From JBEKIK01 sp963838495 (lineage in GTDB: Bacteria > Planctomycetota > Planctomycetia > Pirellulales > Thermoguttaceae): 64,000 bases of DNA. Shown here piece by piece: positions 30,513 through 40,570 of this stretch; positions within the stretch are counted from its first letter, which is position 1; every line of letters starts with the position of its first letter. The notes under the pieces are model-generated. The model searched no databases, was not told where the DNA came from, and saw only the letters and a list, made by a program, of their open reading frames with translations. Both the position numbers and the translations under genes were made by a program. The stretch covers positions 620,001 through 684,000 of the forward strand of contig CAWIRC010000001.1 of the NCBI GenBank assembly GCA_963838495.1, read 5' to 3'.

Positions 30513-31676
30513 ATGCGAATAGCGATGTTCTCTTGGGAGACTTTACATTCCATTCCCGTGGGTGGGATAGCCGTGCACGTTACTGAATTAGCCGCTTCGC
30601 TGGCCAGGCGAGGACACGAGGTCCACGTATTCACCCGCCGCTACCACGATCAATCCGAATACGACTACATTTTTGGGGTACATTATCATCGATGTAATTT
30701 CGATTTGAATCGCAATTTCGTGGACGAGGTGAACAACATGTGCCGGTCCTTCGTGGGGAATTTTTTTGCCGTGGAGGATTACGTCGGCCGGTTCGATATC
30801 GTCCATGCCCACGATTGGATGGCATCGAACGCGGCGGTATGGATCAAGCAAGGCCGTGGTCATAAAGCCGTGATGACCGTCCATTCCACCGAGTACGGGC
30901 GTAATGGAAACCAATTCTTCGGCGGCCTGTCGCCGCGGATCCAGGATCACGAGCGTCACGGCACTTACTGCGTTAATCGGGTGATCACAGTGTCCCATCG
31001 GCTCAAGGGCGAGATACAATGGCTGTATCAGGTGCCGGCGGAAAAGACGGCTGTGATTTACAACGGCGTGAATTGCCGGGCATTCGACTATTGGCTCGAT
31101 CCCGGCGAAGTCAAGCGGAAATACGCCATTGGACCATTGGACCCCACGATCCTATTCGTGGGCCGCCTGGTGGTGCAAAAAGGGCCGGATATCCTGGTTC
31201 GGGCCATGCCGTCCATTTTGCGCTACTATCCCCACGCCAAGTTTGTGTTCGTGGGCGACGGCCACATGAAAAACGACGTGTGCAACATCGCGCACCAGCT
31301 CCGCGTGGCCCACGCCTTGCGAATCCTTGGCGTTAAGGAAGGCCGCGACCTTTGGGACTTGTTCAAAGCTTGCGACATCCTGGCCGTTCCCAGCCGCAAC
31401 GAGCCGTTTGGGATCATCATCTTGGAGGGTTGGAGCGCACACAAGCCGGTCGTTTGCACGAAGCGCGGCGGGCCGGCCGAGTTCGTCTGGCATGATGTCA
31501 ATGGCCTCCACGTGGACGACACGCCGGATTCGGTAGCTTGGGGGCTTGGCACCCTGTTGGCCGATCACGATCGTGCTCGTTGGATGGGCCGCAACGGCCG
31601 CGCGGCAGTGGACGCCGCCTTTAGTTGGGACAACATCGGGGAGCAAACCGAAAACACGTACAAAATGATATTTTGA
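30513..31676 (+). CDS. GT4 glycosyltransferase, glycogen-synthase-like
   Basis: GT-B fold glycosyltransferase of 387 residues. The N-terminus MRIAMFSWETLHSIPVGGIA has the acceptor-side GG motif, followed by FDIVHAHDWMAS, VMTVHSTEYGR, ILFVGRLVVQKGPDILVRAM and the GT4 nucleotide-sugar motif NEPFGIIILE (EX7E complete). These fit an alpha-glucan synthase using ADP- or UDP-glucose. ATG 30513 is chosen because it has an agagga site 6 bp upstream and begins the conserved fold; an in-frame ATG 35 codons earlier gives an Arg-rich extension with no similarity. First of three tandem related transferases in the alpha-glucan cluster; 46 bp to the next gene. Confidence 0.9.
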   Translation: MRIAMFSWETLHSIPVGGIAVHVTELAASLARRGHEVHVFTRRYHDQSEYDYIFGVHYHRCNFDLNRNFVDEVNNMCRSFVGNFFAVEDYVGRFDIVHAHDWMASNAAVWIKQGRGHKAVMTVHSTEYGRNGNQFFGGLSPRIQDHERHGTYCVNRVITVSHRLKGEIQWLYQVPAEKTAVIYNGVNCRAFDYWLDPGEVKRKYAIGPLDPTILFVGRLVVQKGPDILVRAMPSILRYYPHAKFVFVGDGHMKNDVCNIAHQLRVAHALRILGVKEGRDLWDLFKACDILAVPSRNEPFGIIILEGWSAHKPVVCTKRGGPAEFVWHDVNGLHVDDTPDSVAWGLGTLLADHDRARWMGRNGRAAVDAAFSWDNIGEQTENTYKMIF

Positions 31677-31722
31677 ACTTAACGGCAAGGCGATAGGGAA
31701 GAGAGGATTGGAGGATTAATGG

Positions 31723-33465
31723 ATGATATCACATGGAAACAACGGATTTGATCCCGAATACTTGCGCAATTTGGCCTGGGATATCGGTCAACGGCAGCCG
31801 GCGGACGCTTTTACTCCGGCCGCCAACCACGTGGCGCTTACAATGGTTTCACCCCGCCAAGGGTTTGTCCATTGGCGCATTCTGCACGAATGGATTGAAC
31901 AGATCCGGCGGGAGCGCGGCGACGGCTGGAATCATTGCCGGATGATTGTACGCCTGTATGACGTATCCTGCATACTTTTTAATGGTCTGAACGCGCATCG
32001 CATCCAGGATCACGGTTTGCCATCGATATGCGGTCAGATGTATTTTGATCTACCGCAGGCCGGGACGTGGCAGTTGGCCGAGGCGGGCTTTTTGCTCCGT
32101 AGCGGCGAGTTCATTTCCGCCGCCCGGTCGCAGACCGTGTTTTTCGCGCGAAATTCCGTCTCCTCCCGCAGCGGGCAAGAGGCCTTGCTGGTTGACGACG
32201 GCCTGCGAATCGAGCCGATCGAGTCGCTGTGGGATCAGGAGAAGATCCTGAGAGAACGGCACAAACCAAAGCTGCGCCGACCGTTGCGGATCGCGCTCTT
32301 GAGTCTTATGACGGACAAGCCTGGGCAGCCGGCCGCCCTACCCGAGTTTATCTTTGAATTGGCGGTCGGATTGAGCCAGGAAGGGCATGAAACGCACTTG
32401 TTGGCGCCAAAGAACGAGGCGTACGATTCCAGCCGATCAATGGACGGCGTTAAATTCCACGTATTCGACGTGTCCCGGCGCAAGACGCCTATTCCAAAGG
32501 CACGGGAGTTTGGCCGTGCCGCGGCAAAGCGACTGGAAAAAATTGGGCCTTTGGATTTGATTCACTTTCACGAATGGATGGCCGGCGTGGGCCCTTGGCC
32601 CGGGGCCTGCCCGACATTCGGCTCGTTTACGTCCATCGAAACGACGCGCCGCAATGGGACGCCGCCGACGAGCCTTTCAAGGGCTATAGAAAAAATTGAA
32701 CGCCATGTAGCTCAGATGGCGGACTCGTTGTTGGTGCCGGGCTGGTTGCGCGAAAACGCCGCGAAGCATTTGGGAGTGGCCAACGAGACCGTCCATGCCT
32801 TTACTATGGATGGCCGTCTGGCCAATCAATGGGACTGTCCCTTGGATTTTGGGGCTGTGAAGCGTGAAATCCACTTTGGTCCGATGGATCGGCTGGTGCT
32901 GTTCATCGGTCCCCTGGAATACGCCGCCGGGCCAGACCTGTTGCTGGAAGCCATGCCGGTCCTCTTACAGAGGGCGAACAATCTGCGCGTCGCCTTTGTG
33001 GGAGCAGGCGACCTCTACGGAGAGCTCGATCGCCGCGGACGGGAACTTGGCGTGGGTTACGCCGTGCGATTGCTCGGTCACCAGGAAGGAGCATTCGTCA
33101 CGCGGTTGCTGTGCGCAGCCGAGGCGCTGGTGTTGCCATCGCGTTATCGAGTTCCTTTCGACGACGCCGTTGTGGACTTAGCGCGACGGGCCGGCCGGCC
33201 GGTGATTACGACCCACGGTGGCCCGGCCCATCTGGTACGGCACGAAGAGACGGGCCTGGTCACTTACGACAATCCAGGATCGATAGTTTGGGCCGTGGAT
33301 CGCATCCTGGGCGACCCAACGCATGCCCAACACATGGGCCGGCAAGGACAGCGCGGCGATCGTTATGCGCCCAATTGGAGTGAAGTGGTACACGACTATT
33401 TGGATCTTTGCATCGCCTGTTTTCCGCAACTGACACGAGGCCCTGCGCAAGCCGCCAACGCATAA
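31723..33465 (+). CDS. DUF4912 + GT4-like protein (degenerate active site)
   Basis: 580 residues. The N-terminal ~130 fit DUF4912 (FDPEYLRNLAWDI, VALTMVSPRQGFVHWRILHE), a domain often found with alpha-glucan enzymes. The rest is a GT-B glycosyltransferase-like region (RIALLSLMTDK, LDLIHFHEWMAGVG, RLVLFIGPLEYAAGPDLLLE, VGAGDLYGELDRRG). Where the first transferase has NEPFGIIILE this protein has RVPFDDAVVDLARR, so the EX7E pair is lost. It may be an inactive regulatory or scaffold paralogue, or have a different donor site. Ribosome site ggagg 8 bp before ATG 31723. No frameshift. Confidence 0.85.
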   Translation: MISHGNNGFDPEYLRNLAWDIGQRQPADAFTPAANHVALTMVSPRQGFVHWRILHEWIEQIRRERGDGWNHCRMIVRLYDVSCILFNGLNAHRIQDHGLPSICGQMYFDLPQAGTWQLAEAGFLLRSGEFISAARSQTVFFARNSVSSRSGQEALLVDDGLRIEPIESLWDQEKILRERHKPKLRRPLRIALLSLMTDKPGQPAALPEFIFELAVGLSQEGHETHLLAPKNEAYDSSRSMDGVKFHVFDVSRRKTPIPKAREFGRAAAKRLEKIGPLDLIHFHEWMAGVGPWPGACPTFGSFTSIETTRRNGTPPTSLSRAIEKIERHVAQMADSLLVPGWLRENAAKHLGVANETVHAFTMDGRLANQWDCPLDFGAVKREIHFGPMDRLVLFIGPLEYAAGPDLLLEAMPVLLQRANNLRVAFVGAGDLYGELDRRGRELGVGYAVRLLGHQEGAFVTRLLCAAEALVLPSRYRVPFDDAVVDLARRAGRPVITTHGGPAHLVRHEETGLVTYDNPGSIVWAVDRILGDPTHAQHMGRQGQRGDRYAPNWSEVVHDYLDLCIACFPQLTRGPAQAANA

Positions 33466-33528
33466 GCATTGCATCGGTTTTGCAATATTTGAGACTATGA
33501 TAAATATCTTATCAAGGAGGAAAGTAAA

Positions 33529-34821
33529 ATGCCTATTAGCATCGAATTCAATCCCTCGGGGACGAGGGCATACGATAGCGAAGTTGCCGAACATTGGCTG
33601 CACAAACCCGATACTTGCGCCCCGCTCAAGGAGCCAGGCCAGGCAGAGCAGGAGATGCAGCCGCTGCTGGCGATTTTCAGTTACGAAGCGCCCGACACTG
33701 TTGTGGGCCAATACCTGCGCAAGATCGCATCCGGCATTGTCGATTGGTGCACTACCATTCATGTTTTCGTGCGCGAGCCATTCGATCTGGATGTCCCAGG
33801 CGTGGTCACGCATGTAGTGGGCAACGACGGCGGCGGCGACCTGATGGAACAAGTCGAAGATTTCACCCGACGGGCCGTGAATGCCTTTATGCGCGAGTTC
33901 CCGGACTGTTCGCACGTGACACTGATGGGATTTGAATGGGCCACTATCCCGGCGATCTCGTTATTACACGGCATCAAGAATGTCGGCATTATTCTGTCGA
34001 TCCATTCACTGGAGCGGCAGCGGAGCAACATGGGCGATGAGTTAAGCCGGCGAATCGAACATATCGAACTATACGGTCTGCGCGAGTTGCGCCTGATTCT
34101 GGCCCACGATGCAGGCACCTTGGAGCTAATTGGCCGATGCGTGCCGGAGTCGGCCGATCGCCTGATGCTCGCCGAGCCAACGATGACGGTAGAAGATTTT
34201 TTCTTTGACCTTGATCCAGGCGAAGTCAAGGGCCGTTATCAAATCGGGCCAATCGATCCCACGATTCTCTTCATCGGCGATCTACGGGAGAATTATGGAC
34301 CGGACCTGTTGATGAAGGCCATGCCAATGGTCTTGAAAGCCCAGAAGCAGGCCCGCTGCGTATTTGTCGGCGAGGGCGAATTATTGTGGCCATTGCGAGT
34401 TTACTCGCGATACTTGTTGCTGGATTACGCGGTGCGGTTGGTGGGAAGTCTTGAAGGCCGGCCGCTGCGCGAATTAGTGCACGCGGCCGACGTGATTGTC
34501 GTGCCCAGCCGACAACCCACGCCATGGTGGCCAATCGAGGCGTCCTGGGCGGCCGATCATCCGGTGGTGGCCACCTTTGAGGCCGCTCCCGCATTGGTGC
34601 GGCACGAGCAAGACGCCGTATTGACCGAAGCCGAGGAAAAGAGCATTGCCTACGGTATCGGACGCGTTCTTAGCGATCCGGCATTAGCGCGGCGGATTGC
34701 CGACCACGGCCGAGCCAAGCTGGAACAACGATATGGGATCAATTGCGTCGTGGCGCGTATTGAGCAGTTGATGGGCAGGCGCGAGGCCGTCGAGCAACCA
34801 CGCGAACTTGTACAGGCGTGA
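33529..34821 (+). CDS. GT4-like protein, third paralogue (degenerate active site)
   Basis: 430 residues. After a variable 45-residue start come LLAIFSYEAPDTVVGQYLRK and a GT-B domain with DLDPGEVKGRYQIGPIDPTI and LFIGDLRENYGPDLLMKAMP, nearly the same wording as in the first transferase (DPGEVKRKYAIGPLDPTI), so the genes arose by duplication. The EX7E region reads QPTPWWPIEASWAADHP, lacking the first Glu. An activity as transferase is therefore uncertain. A clear aaggagga site precedes ATG 33529; the gene ends 14 bp before the branching enzyme. Likely role: partner in glucan chain synthesis. Confidence 0.83.
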   Translation: MPISIEFNPSGTRAYDSEVAEHWLHKPDTCAPLKEPGQAEQEMQPLLAIFSYEAPDTVVGQYLRKIASGIVDWCTTIHVFVREPFDLDVPGVVTHVVGNDGGGDLMEQVEDFTRRAVNAFMREFPDCSHVTLMGFEWATIPAISLLHGIKNVGIILSIHSLERQRSNMGDELSRRIEHIELYGLRELRLILAHDAGTLELIGRCVPESADRLMLAEPTMTVEDFFFDLDPGEVKGRYQIGPIDPTILFIGDLRENYGPDLLMKAMPMVLKAQKQARCVFVGEGELLWPLRVYSRYLLLDYAVRLVGSLEGRPLRELVHAADVIVVPSRQPTPWWPIEASWAADHPVVATFEAAPALVRHEQDAVLTEAEEKSIAYGIGRVLSDPALARRIADHGRAKLEQRYGINCVVARIEQLMGRREAVEQPRELVQA

Positions 34822-34835
34822 GAGGAGCGTGAACG

Positions 34836-36419
34836 ATGCCTAAAGGTTATTTGATGTTGATTCTGCACGCGCATCTGCCTTACGTCAGGCACCCGGAGTA
34901 TGACCGCTTCTTGGAAGAGCGATGGTTCTACGAGACGGTGGCCGAATGCTACATTCCGTTGGTGAAGTTCCTCGATCGACTTCGCGCCGAGGGGGCCGCC
35001 TTCAAGCTGACGTTATCGGTTTCGCCCACACTGGCCAACATGATGGAAGACCCGCTGCTCGGCGAGCGTTGTGCGCGGCACTTGGAGATGTCTCTGCGCC
35101 TGGCGGAGGCAGAATGCGAGCGGACCCGTCATTGGCCGGACGTCCATTTTCTGGCCGAGATGTACCGCCGGTTGTTCGACGAGGCCCGAACGACGTTCAG
35201 GGAACGTTGCGGAAATCGTTTGGCCGACGTATTGCGAGAGTATTCCCAGGCCGGCAATCTGGAATTGATTACCTGCGCCGGCACGCATGGTTTGCTGCCG
35301 CTGTTGAGTTCCCGGCCGCAGTCGGTGAGGGCGCAGGTCTTTGCGGCCGTCGAAGAGCACAATCGCATATTCGGTTTCAAACCTAAAGGGATGTGGCTGC
35401 CTGAATGCGCGTTCTATCCGGGTCTGGACCGTGTCTTGGCCGAGGCGGGAGTTCGCTATTTCATCGTTGATTCGCATGGCATCGAACATGCCGAGCCGAG
35501 ACCGCTTTTCGGGGTCAATGCGCCGATCTATTGCCCTTCGGGCGTAGCGGCCTTTGGCCGGCATCCGACCACGTCGAAGCTGGTTTGGAGCCGCTCGGTT
35601 GGCTATCCGGCCGATCACAACTACCGCGAATACTACCGCGACATCGGCTACGAATTAAGCGACGACTATTTGGCGCCGTACCGTTACGCCTGCGGCGTTC
35701 GTTCGCCGACGGGTATCAAGTATCACCGCATTACAGGTCCCACTTCGAACAAGCACCTGTACAATCCCGATTGGGCCGCGGAAACGGCGTGGCGGCACGC
35801 CTGCGATTTTTCCAACCGCTGCCGCGACATGGCGGTCCGCTGCGGCAGCCACATGCCTGCGCCATGTACGATCGTTTCGCCGTATGACGCCGAACTGTTC
35901 GGCCACTGGTGGTTCGAGGGGCCGCAATGGATCTATCATGTACTCCGGGAACTTTCATCCGGCGGCGACTTGGCGCTCGGCACACCGGGCGAATACCTCG
36001 CTGCTTATCCCATACACCAAACGGCCACGCCCTCGCCCAATAGTTGGGGCCACAACGGTTACCACGAACACTGGATCAACGCCAAAAATGATTGGATCTG
36101 GAGACCCTTGCACGAAGCCGCGGCGCGGATGACGCAAGCCGTTACTGACTATCCGGCTTGCGCCGGAGACTCCGCTGAAGACCGCGTGTTGCGGCAGGCC
36201 GGGCGCGAACTCATGCTCGCACAAAGCTCGGATTGGCCATTCATGATATATATCGGCGATGGCCGGCAATACGCCGAGCGCCGCTTCGGCGACCACCTTA
36301 ATCGCTTTCACGATCTGCTGGATGATCTGGATCGCGGGCAGATCGATCTAAGAAAGCTGGCGGCCATGGAATACATGGACGCGATTTTTCCCGAATTAGA
36401 CTACCATCTGTTTGCCTGA
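34836..36419 (+). CDS. GH57 1,4-alpha-glucan branching enzyme
   Basis: 527 residues of the GH57 branching-enzyme type (DUF1957 class), which makes alpha-1,6 branches in glycogen. Motif 1 is ILHAHLPYVRHPE. The nucleophile Glu190 lies in GMWLPECAFYPGLD and the acid/base Asp351 in SPYDAELFGHWWFEGP. The C-terminal helical domain has AKNDWIWRPLHEAA and SSDWPFMI, as in characterised archaeal and thermophile enzymes. Ribosome site gagaggag 9 bp upstream. Cytoplasmic, no signal. It sits between the transferases and the second GH57, a complete synthesis-branching set. Confidence 0.92.
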   Translation: MPKGYLMLILHAHLPYVRHPEYDRFLEERWFYETVAECYIPLVKFLDRLRAEGAAFKLTLSVSPTLANMMEDPLLGERCARHLEMSLRLAEAECERTRHWPDVHFLAEMYRRLFDEARTTFRERCGNRLADVLREYSQAGNLELITCAGTHGLLPLLSSRPQSVRAQVFAAVEEHNRIFGFKPKGMWLPECAFYPGLDRVLAEAGVRYFIVDSHGIEHAEPRPLFGVNAPIYCPSGVAAFGRHPTTSKLVWSRSVGYPADHNYREYYRDIGYELSDDYLAPYRYACGVRSPTGIKYHRITGPTSNKHLYNPDWAAETAWRHACDFSNRCRDMAVRCGSHMPAPCTIVSPYDAELFGHWWFEGPQWIYHVLRELSSGGDLALGTPGEYLAAYPIHQTATPSPNSWGHNGYHEHWINAKNDWIWRPLHEAAARMTQAVTDYPACAGDSAEDRVLRQAGRELMLAQSSDWPFMIYIGDGRQYAERRFGDHLNRFHDLLDDLDRGQIDLRKLAAMEYMDAIFPELDYHLFA

Positions 36420-36432
36420 TGGAGAGCACGAC

Positions 36433-37888
36433 ATGGACCTTCGGCCGATTCCCGACATCGTGGACGGCTTGCCGAACATTTGCGGGGCCGAGACCCAAGT
36501 GGAGGAAGTCACAGGGTCGCGAAACCCCGTCTTTCTGGGGGAGACGAACTTGCGGCTGGAGCGGCTGCAATCCGCCTTTGCCGTGGCCTTGCACATGCAC
36601 CAGCCCTTAATCCCCGCCGGGGGTGACGATCCGCGGACGGCGGAACTGGTCAGCAACCTCGACTATATGATGCGCCATCCGGGCGTCGGAGACAATCACA
36701 ATGCGCCGATGTTCGCCGAATGTTACGCGCGCATGGGCGAGATCATGGCGGAATTGGTCGGAAGCGGACGCAGTCCGCGGATGATGCTGGATTATTCGGG
36801 CACGCTTCTCTACGGGCTGCGTAAGATGGGACGCGGCGACGTGCTCGACCGAATCCGCCCGCTAGCCTGTGACCACCATCTGCGGAAATACGTGGAGTGG
36901 TTGGGAACGATGTGGGGCCATCCGGTCGCCTCGTCCACACCGCTGCCCGACTTCAAACTGCACCTTCGGGCCTGGCAGCAGCATTTCGCGGCCATCTTCG
37001 GGTGGGAGGCGCTCAGTCGGGTACGGGGCTTCTCACCGCCGGAAATGCACCTGCCCAACCACCCCGACGCAGCTTACGAATACATCAAGGCGTTAAAGGA
37101 GTGCGGGTACCAATGGCTGTTGGTGCAAGAACACACGGTGGAAACCGCCGAGGGACATGGACTGCGCCAAAAGCACCTGCCGCACCGGTTGGTCGCCAAG
37201 AATTCCGCGGGAGAAGAGGCATCCATTGTCGCCATCATCAAGACACAAGGTTCCGACACGAAACTGGTCGGCCAAATGCAGCCGGCGTACGAGGCCCGCA
37301 CGTTGAAGCGGCAAAACTTAAATTCAAGTGTCGTCCCGCCGATCGTCACGCAAATCGGCGACGGTGAAAACGGGGGCGTGATGATGAACGAGTTTCCCAG
37401 CGCGTTTCGACAGGCGGCTGATCGCTTCGGGACGGAGGGAACCGTCGCCGTCAACGTCACGGAGTATCTGGAAATGCTGGGCCAGGCGGGCGTTACAGAG
37501 ACGATGATGCCGGTCATCCGGCCGATCCACCAGGGCCGCGTGCTGGCCCGCATCACAAGATGGCAGCCCGGGGCGGCCGACGATGCCATCGCTCAAATTC
37601 GCCATGAACAATCGGACTTCTCCCTGGAGGGCGGCTCGTGGACGAATAACATCAGTTGGGTCAGAAACTATGAAAACGTGCTGACGCCAATAAACCGCCT
37701 TAGCGCAATTCCACCAGGCGCTCGACAACCGGCCGGTGGATCGGGGCAGCCGTCCCTATCGGAACGCATTGTTCCATCTGCTGACTTCGCAGACGAGCTG
37801 TTTTCGCTATTGGGGACAAGGCATTTGGACAGATTACGCTCGGGAAATCTGCCGGCGCGGATCCGACATCTTGAAATACGATTTTTAA
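36433..37888 (+). CDS. Second GH57 glycoside hydrolase, one frameshift
   Basis: GH57 alpha-glucan-acting enzyme of about 484 residues once the frame is restored. Seen are AFAVALHMHQPLIPAGGDDP, GFSPPEMHLPNHPD (GH57 region holding the nucleophile Glu), MMNEFPSAFRQAADRFGTEG and SWVRNYENVLTPINRLSA. One extra A near 37706 shifts the frame; the true C-terminus FHQALDNRPVDRGSRPYRNA, LFHLLTSQTSCFRYWGQGIW and ILKYDF ends with TAA at 37886. Without this correction the gene runs on into GlgX and mimics a fusion. ATG 36433 with ggagag upstream is preferred over the TTG at 36412. Probably an amylase or 4-alpha-glucanotransferase. Confidence 0.85.
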
Positions 37889-37911
37889 CAACGCGGTGTA
37901 CGCATAAAAAC

Positions 37912-39996
37912 ATGTCTATCGTCAACGTAAGCGGGGCAAAACTTGTAAAGCGCACGGCGTTTCCGACGGCGCGGGGGCATTGCCGGCCCTTTGGCGCCAC
38001 GCCGGAACCGAGCGGGGTGAATTTCGCCGTGTTTTCCCGACATGCCGAGCGGGTTCATCTCGTGCTGTTTGAGCCGGGCGCCGCCGAACCGCTCGTGGAA
38101 ATTTCCCTAGATCCCTCCAGGAACAAAACCGGCGACGTGTGGCACGTTTTTGTGGCCGACCTGCCTGCGAATATCGAGTATAGCTATCGCGCCTATGGGC
38201 CGTTTGTGCCGCAGCAAGGCCACCGTTTCAATCCCCAACATCTTGTGCTCGATCCTTACGCCCACGCCATAAGCGGCGGGCATCGCTGGGGAGTGCCGGA
38301 CGTGCCCCATCCGCAAAAGAACGGCCGGCTTATGCGCCATGGGCGCATAGATCGCCAAAACTTCGATTGGGAAGGCGATGTACCCCTGGCCACGCCCATG
38401 AGCCAAACCGTAATTTATGAACTCCAGGTGCGCGGATACACCTGTCACCCGAGTTCCGGCGTCAAACATCCCGGCACCTTCCTTGGATTGTGCGAGAAAA
38501 TCCCTTATCTTCAATCCCTGGGCATCACCGCCGTTCAGATCATGCCGGTGCTGGAGTTTGACGAACTCGATCAGATTCACAAGCATCCGGGCACAGGAGA
38601 GCAACTGAAGAACTATTGGGGCTATTCGCCGCTGTCTTTCTTTGCCCCCAAGGCGTCCTATGCCACGAATGCCGGCAGGCAAGTCAGCGAGTTCAAGGAG
38701 ATGGTCAAGTCCTTTCACCGCGCGGGCATCGAAGTCATTCTCGACGTGGTGTACAACCACACCTGCGAAGGCAACGATGACGGGCCGACAATCAGTTTCC
38801 GCGGTCTAGACAACGCCATTTACTACATGCTGGACAAGCGAGGGCGATACTACAATTACGCCGGGTGCGGCAACACGCTCAACTGCAACCATCCGGTGGT
38901 CCGCGATCTGATCATCGACAGTTTGACCTATTTGGTCGCCGAACTCCACGTCAACGGCTTTCGTTTCGACCTGGCTTCGATCTTGGGACGCGGCATGGAT
39001 GGCAGAGTTCTTGAGGATCCCCCGCTGATCCGACATATCGCGGAACATCCCGTGCTGGCCGGGGCAAAGCTCATTGCCGAGGCATGGGACGCCGCCGGCT
39101 TGCACCAGCTCGGCAAGTTTCCCGCCTGGGGACGTTGGGCGGAGCTAAACGGCTGCTTCCGCGACGACGTGCGGCGATTCGTCCGCAGCGACCCGGCGTC
39201 CGTCGCTTCGCTTGCCAAACGCATCTGCGGCAGCCTGGACATTTACGGCGATTCCTCGCGGCATCCATATCATTCCATCAATTTCATCACGTCCCACGAC
39301 GGATTCACGCTGAACGATTGTGTAAGTTACAATGAAAAGCACAATTGGGCGAACGGCGAAGACAACCAGGACGGTTCCCTTTACAATTTTAGCTGGAACT
39401 GCGGCTGGGAAGGCGCCACCGATGATCCCGAGGTCGATGCCCTGCGTCGTTGCCAGATGAAAAACTTCCTCGCCATTCTCTTGATCTCGCAGGGCGTGCC
39501 CTTTCTATCGCAAGGCGACGAATTTGCCCGCACTCAACAGGGAAATAACAACGCCTATTGCCAAGACAACGAGATATCCTGGGTCGATTGGACTTTGGCG
39601 GACCGGAATGCCGATTTGCTGCGATTTACGCGCATGCTCATAGATCTGCGGCGGAGACATTTTGCACTCAGCCGCGAGGAGTTTGTCAACCGTGTAAGCT
39701 GGCACGGCACAAAGCTGGGCGATCCGGACTGGACGGGCAATAGCCGCGCGCTGGCATTTCAGATGCATGGATGGCACTCGAAGCCCGACATCTATGCGAT
39801 TTTCAACGCCCACTGGGAATGGCAGCGATTCGCACTGCCCGAACGTTCCGGTCAATGGCGTTGGAGAAGGCTGGTGGATACACGATTAGATCCGCCTGAC
39901 GACATTGCCGAGGACAATGAAGCAATTCCCCTGGACCCTCCGGATTTTTATAACGCTGGCCCGCGTTCGATCGTGTTTCTCATTTCCCAATTTTAA
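37912..39996 (+). CDS. glgX: Glycogen debranching enzyme (GlgX/isoamylase type, GH13)
   Basis: 694 residues. An N-terminal CBM48-like domain (GATPEPSGVNFAVFSRHAER) precedes the GH13 barrel: EVILDVVYNHTCEG, NGFRFDLASILG with the nucleophile Asp, IAEAWDAAG with the acid/base Glu, and NFITSHDGFTLNDCVSYNEK. GDEFARTQQGNNNAYCQDNE is a GlgX/TreX hallmark. It removes alpha-1,6 branches from glycogen after trimming. ATG 37912 is the first start after the preceding gene's true stop (24 bp away); the ribosome site is weak. Last gene of the alpha-glucan cluster. Confidence 0.93.
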   Translation: MSIVNVSGAKLVKRTAFPTARGHCRPFGATPEPSGVNFAVFSRHAERVHLVLFEPGAAEPLVEISLDPSRNKTGDVWHVFVADLPANIEYSYRAYGPFVPQQGHRFNPQHLVLDPYAHAISGGHRWGVPDVPHPQKNGRLMRHGRIDRQNFDWEGDVPLATPMSQTVIYELQVRGYTCHPSSGVKHPGTFLGLCEKIPYLQSLGITAVQIMPVLEFDELDQIHKHPGTGEQLKNYWGYSPLSFFAPKASYATNAGRQVSEFKEMVKSFHRAGIEVILDVVYNHTCEGNDDGPTISFRGLDNAIYYMLDKRGRYYNYAGCGNTLNCNHPVVRDLIIDSLTYLVAELHVNGFRFDLASILGRGMDGRVLEDPPLIRHIAEHPVLAGAKLIAEAWDAAGLHQLGKFPAWGRWAELNGCFRDDVRRFVRSDPASVASLAKRICGSLDIYGDSSRHPYHSINFITSHDGFTLNDCVSYNEKHNWANGEDNQDGSLYNFSWNCGWEGATDDPEVDALRRCQMKNFLAILLISQGVPFLSQGDEFARTQQGNNNAYCQDNEISWVDWTLADRNADLLRFTRMLIDLRRRHFALSREEFVNRVSWHGTKLGDPDWTGNSRALAFQMHGWHSKPDIYAIFNAHWEWQRFALPERSGQWRWRRLVDTRLDPPDDIAEDNEAIPLDPPDFYNAGPRSIVFLISQF

Positions 39997-40136
39997 CGCC
40001 TTAATGCCCGACAATGCGGGACGGCAGACGCAATGGTCCAGCTTGCCCCGCCGGAAAGGAGTGGTGGATTCCGCCTTGAGATGCTACAAATCGGTAGTTT
40101 TTCCGATCGGTTCGCTCCGGCCATACCTTTATTGAG

Positions 40137-40530
40137 ATGCTTGCGGTAGATATGAGCGGTGAAACCGGGACTCGATATAAGAGAATGGCCAAACTTGGTC
40201 GGCCACATACTCCTAAGGAAATTCGGAAATTGGTGATCCAAATGGCCCGTGACAATGACTGGGGCCTGGAGCGCATCCTGGATGAGCTCAAGAATCTGGG
40301 CATTCACAAGATCTGTAAGACCACGATTCGCAATATCCTTTTGGAACACGTCTTTGATCCCGGTCCAAAACGTGGCGAGGGGAGGGGACCTGGGACGAAG
40401 TCATCAAGATCCCCGTCAAAACCAAGTGGGCCAGCGGCTTTTTCTCAAAGAAGGTTTGACGCTTGGCGGGTTGGTCGAGCATTTCGTGCTGGCTTTCATC
40501 CAATCGCTCGCACATTTACACGCTGACAAC
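40137..40530 (+). pseudogene. Integrase-core transposase remnant
   Basis: The segment LGRPHTPKEIRKLVIQMARD, then WGLERILDELKNLGIHKICK and TTIRNILLEHVFDPGPKR matches the helix-turn-helix part of planctomycete integrase-core (rve) transposases. It continues in another frame as TWDEVIKIPVKTKWASGFFS and, after a lost base near 40465, TLGGLVEHFVLAFIQ. The rest of the catalytic core is missing. At least two frame changes and the truncation mark it as dead. No inverted repeats were found at its ends. Confidence 0.7.
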
Positions 40531-40570
40531 CTAAGTTCTCCAGCACGATGTCTGCGTTCGGCGACCCTAT

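Noticed and set aside
36412..39996. 1,194-codon frame that looks like a GH57-GlgX fusion
   Set aside because: The normal GH57 C-terminus (YRNALFHLLTSQTSCFRYWG ... ILKYDF, stop at 37886) is present in another frame, and GlgX has its own ATG at 37912. A single extra A near 37706 creates the apparent fusion.
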